From the NCBI GenBank assembly GCA_039990395.1, contig JBDXFZ010000146.1:62001-126000 (forward strand): DNA of 64,000 nucleotides, written 5' to 3'. The DNA comes from CALINF01 sp039990395 (lineage in GTDB: Bacteria; Pseudomonadota; Gammaproteobacteria; Pseudomonadales; Halieaceae). The notes beneath the pieces are model-generated. The model was not told where the DNA came from and did no database searches. It saw nothing but the letters and a program-made list of their open reading frames with translations. Both the position numbers and the translations under genes were made by a program. This document shows, in pieces, positions 62,430 through 64,000 of this stretch. Within the stretch, counting starts at the first letter, position 1, and the number at the start of each line of letters is the position of its first letter.

Positions 62430-63551
62430 ATGAAAAGTAAGCTTTCGAAAAAGATCTGTAGTCTTGCCGCTATCGGAGTCTTCAGCCTTCAGGCGAGCTC
62501 GTCTGGCGCTTGTACTTTCATTACGTTGACAGGCGCTGATGGTACGGTAGTTGCCTCAAGAACGATGGAGTGGGGCGCCTTTGACTTGTCTCCGGCCATG
62601 ACCTTTGTCCCGTCGGGTACAGCTTTCTCTGCAATGAAAATGCCTGATGGGCAGGACGGTGCTAAGTGGTTAGCAAAGTACGATGTTGCTGGGGTAACTT
62701 TGCTGGGTCAGATGTTATTTGGCGATGGCGTGAATTCCCAGGGGTTGAATGTTTCCCTGCTCTACTTACCGGGCTTTGCCCAATATCAAGCCTACGAGCC
62801 TGAAAACGCATCTATTTCGCTTTCTCCGGTCGACTTTACCGGTTTTATGTTGAGCCAGTTTGCAACGGTGGCTGAGGCGCGAGAGGCGTTACACAATATA
62901 CGGGTTGTTCCTGTTGTCACCCCTGAACTCGGTGCGACGGCGCCCGTGCATTTTTCAATCACAGACAAAAGTGGTGATCAGATAATCGTTGAGTATGTGG
63001 GTGGAAGTCTGAACGTACACGAAAAGACGCTGGGCGTTATGACGAATTCGCCGCCTTACGATTGGCATGTTAATAACGCACGAAATTATGTCAACATGCG
63101 CTCCGTAGACTGGCCGTCAGTAGACGTTAATGGTATCGACATTGCGCCGATGGGATATGGCAGTGGGTTGATCGGCCTGCCGGGTGACTTTACACCACCT
63201 TCGCGTTTTATTCGGGCGTTGACATGGACGCAATCGTCGCGGCCGACCGACGGCGGCGAAGACACCGTACATGAGTCCATCCGCATCCTGTCAAATTTTC
63301 AGCTTCCCATGGAGGCGATAGATAAAAAGGTAAACCCTGCTGAATTGGAAATCCTTAAGTATGGTGGAACGCAATATACTGTGTCGTATGATCTGCAGAA
63401 TTTGAAAATTTACTATCAGACAAGCGAGAACCCAAGCGTAAGAAGTGTGGACGTTTCGACGTTTGATTTTGATTCCCTGACAGATCCACTGAAGTTGCCG
63501 ATGCGCAATCCGGCGATGTCGTTTGCAACTGACGTTACGCCAAGCTTCTGA
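62430..63551 (+). CDS. Linear-amide C-N hydrolase (choloylglycine hydrolase family)
   Basis: ATG 62430 follows GGTGAG by five bases. The 373-residue protein has a signal peptide (about 1-27) whose cleavage exposes Cys28, the N-terminal nucleophile (SSSGA-CTF) of the penicillin V acylase / bile salt hydrolase family; Arg in ASRTMEW and the Asp/Asn positions also fit. In marine bacteria exported members often act on acyl-homoserine lactones or N-acyl amides. It faces the periplasm. The TetR-type palindrome upstream may control it. Confidence 0.85.
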   Translation: MKSKLSKKICSLAAIGVFSLQASSSGACTFITLTGADGTVVASRTMEWGAFDLSPAMTFVPSGTAFSAMKMPDGQDGAKWLAKYDVAGVTLLGQMLFGDGVNSQGLNVSLLYLPGFAQYQAYEPENASISLSPVDFTGFMLSQFATVAEAREALHNIRVVPVVTPELGATAPVHFSITDKSGDQIIVEYVGGSLNVHEKTLGVMTNSPPYDWHVNNARNYVNMRSVDWPSVDVNGIDIAPMGYGSGLIGLPGDFTPPSRFIRALTWTQSSRPTDGGEDTVHESIRILSNFQLPMEAIDKKVNPAELEILKYGGTQYTVSYDLQNLKIYYQTSENPSVRSVDVSTFDFDSLTDPLKLPMRNPAMSFATDVTPSF

Positions 63552-63560
63552 GCTTTCGCG

Positions 63561-64000
63561 TCACCGGACATCTGCCGACTCCAGTCTATGAGTCACTAAC
63601 CAGTTCCTGATGGTGGTTGCACTATCGGACCAGTCAGGATCTAACATCAAGTCATGTGCACCCTTGCAAAGTATTAGTGGTGTTCGATAAGTCTCACTAT
63701 CTTTCCTGTGCTCAGATAAAGGTATAGACCAGTCGTCCGTCCCTGCAATTACAAGTACTGGCCGGTCATCGCTCTTCGGGTGTTTTGCAGGCTCCCGTGA
63801 AAAGACATCATCGACCGCAACTCGAGATTCAGAGACTAGCTGTGACCTGAACTTATCTCGTAGTGCGTCTTCAAGATGGTCGGCAAAGAAAAACGTCTCC
63901 ATTGCTACCCTTAATTTGGTCATATCGCTGCTGAGCATCCCAATGATTGTTGCTTTTGGTGCACGCACGAACATTCCAAAGGCCGCTTGCAGGCTGATCC
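63561..64000 (-). CDS. Alpha/beta hydrolase, 5' partial (window edge)
   Basis: The frame is open to the window end on the minus strand, so only the C-terminal part is present; an internal ATG at 63974 is not the real start. VLVIAGTDDWSIP carries the acid residue and KGAHDLMLDPDW the catalytic His of an alpha/beta hydrolase. The nucleophile lies outside. It converges with the amide hydrolase gene, 9 bases away. Confidence 0.75.
   Translation of the reverse strand, partial: ISLQAAFGMFVRAPKATIIGMLSSDMTKLRVAMETFFFADHLEDALRDKFRSQLVSESRVAVDDVFSREPAKHPKSDDRPVLVIAGTDDWSIPLSEHRKDSETYRTPLILCKGAHDLMLDPDWSDSATTIRNWLVTHRLESADVR

Overview
The window looks like a chromosome segment of a marine, aerobic, lipid- and hydrocarbon-using gammaproteobacterium (Halieaceae/Spongiibacteraceae-like). 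This is inferred from gene content: a CYP153-type alkane hydroxylase P450, two crotonase-fold enzymes, an RND efflux operon, two TonB receptors, a YebC/YeeN protein, many small exported proteins and moderate GC. No rRNA, tRNA, CRISPR array, intact insertion sequence or phage gene was recognised. Genes are short, often switch strand, and carry signal peptides or membrane segments.

Layout. 1-1528: a UGSC-motif selenoprotein (in-frame UGA at 229-231) overlapped by its partner gene. 1741-11654: single metabolic genes (M28 peptidase, FAH-type hydratase, double-hotdog protein, PPOX flavoprotein, P-loop kinase, 2OG-Fe oxygenase, amidohydrolase, enoyl-CoA hydratase) mixed with small exported or hypothetical proteins. 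11694-13958: a lipoprotein joining a sulfatase-like domain to a YHYH domain. 14077-23308: the most unusual part. It holds a minus-strand cluster (dead-cyclase/TolB/TPR membrane protein, 43-residue Lys-rich microprotein, metacaspase-like protease, CHAT-like protease) facing a 1474-residue multi-pass membrane sensor on the plus strand, with an AT-rich inverted repeat in the shared promoter region. 23376-25338: VOC protein, YebC, and a second selenoprotein (peroxiredoxin-like, UGA at 24962-24964) with a very clear bacterial SECIS hairpin. 25503-38555: YrhK-like membrane protein, glutamate decarboxylase, an RND efflux operon with an outer-membrane SphA-like protein, FMN glutamate-synthase-like protein, ferric-reductase-like membrane protein, VOC, crotonase, lipoprotein and SpoIIAA-like protein. 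38658-44388: CYP153 flanked by two single-pass membrane proteins of similar design, then an AspT-type transporter. 44484-50315: zinc-type TonB receptor with a His/acid loop, small exported proteins, DM13 protein, second TonB receptor. 50632-57071: large Asp-box (sortilin-like) exoprotein, a ToxR-like/PEGA/SUMF1/hydrolase fusion and a periplasmic protein. 57192-64000: GST, small membrane proteins, ABM monooxygenase, YfhO-like membrane protein in an AT-richer stretch, two tautomerase-fold genes, a linear-amide hydrolase and a partial alpha/beta hydrolase.

How genes work together. The two selenoproteins mean the organism should have selA/selB/selC/selD elsewhere; a conventional gene caller would split or truncate both genes. 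The caspase-CHAT-TPR cluster and the divergent sensor resemble parts used in bacterial conflict or programmed-death systems (sensor, adaptor, protease, possible small substrate), but joining them into one system is inference. The YHYH-sulfatase, the SUMF1 fusion and the Asp-box protein suggest handling of complex polymers at the cell surface.
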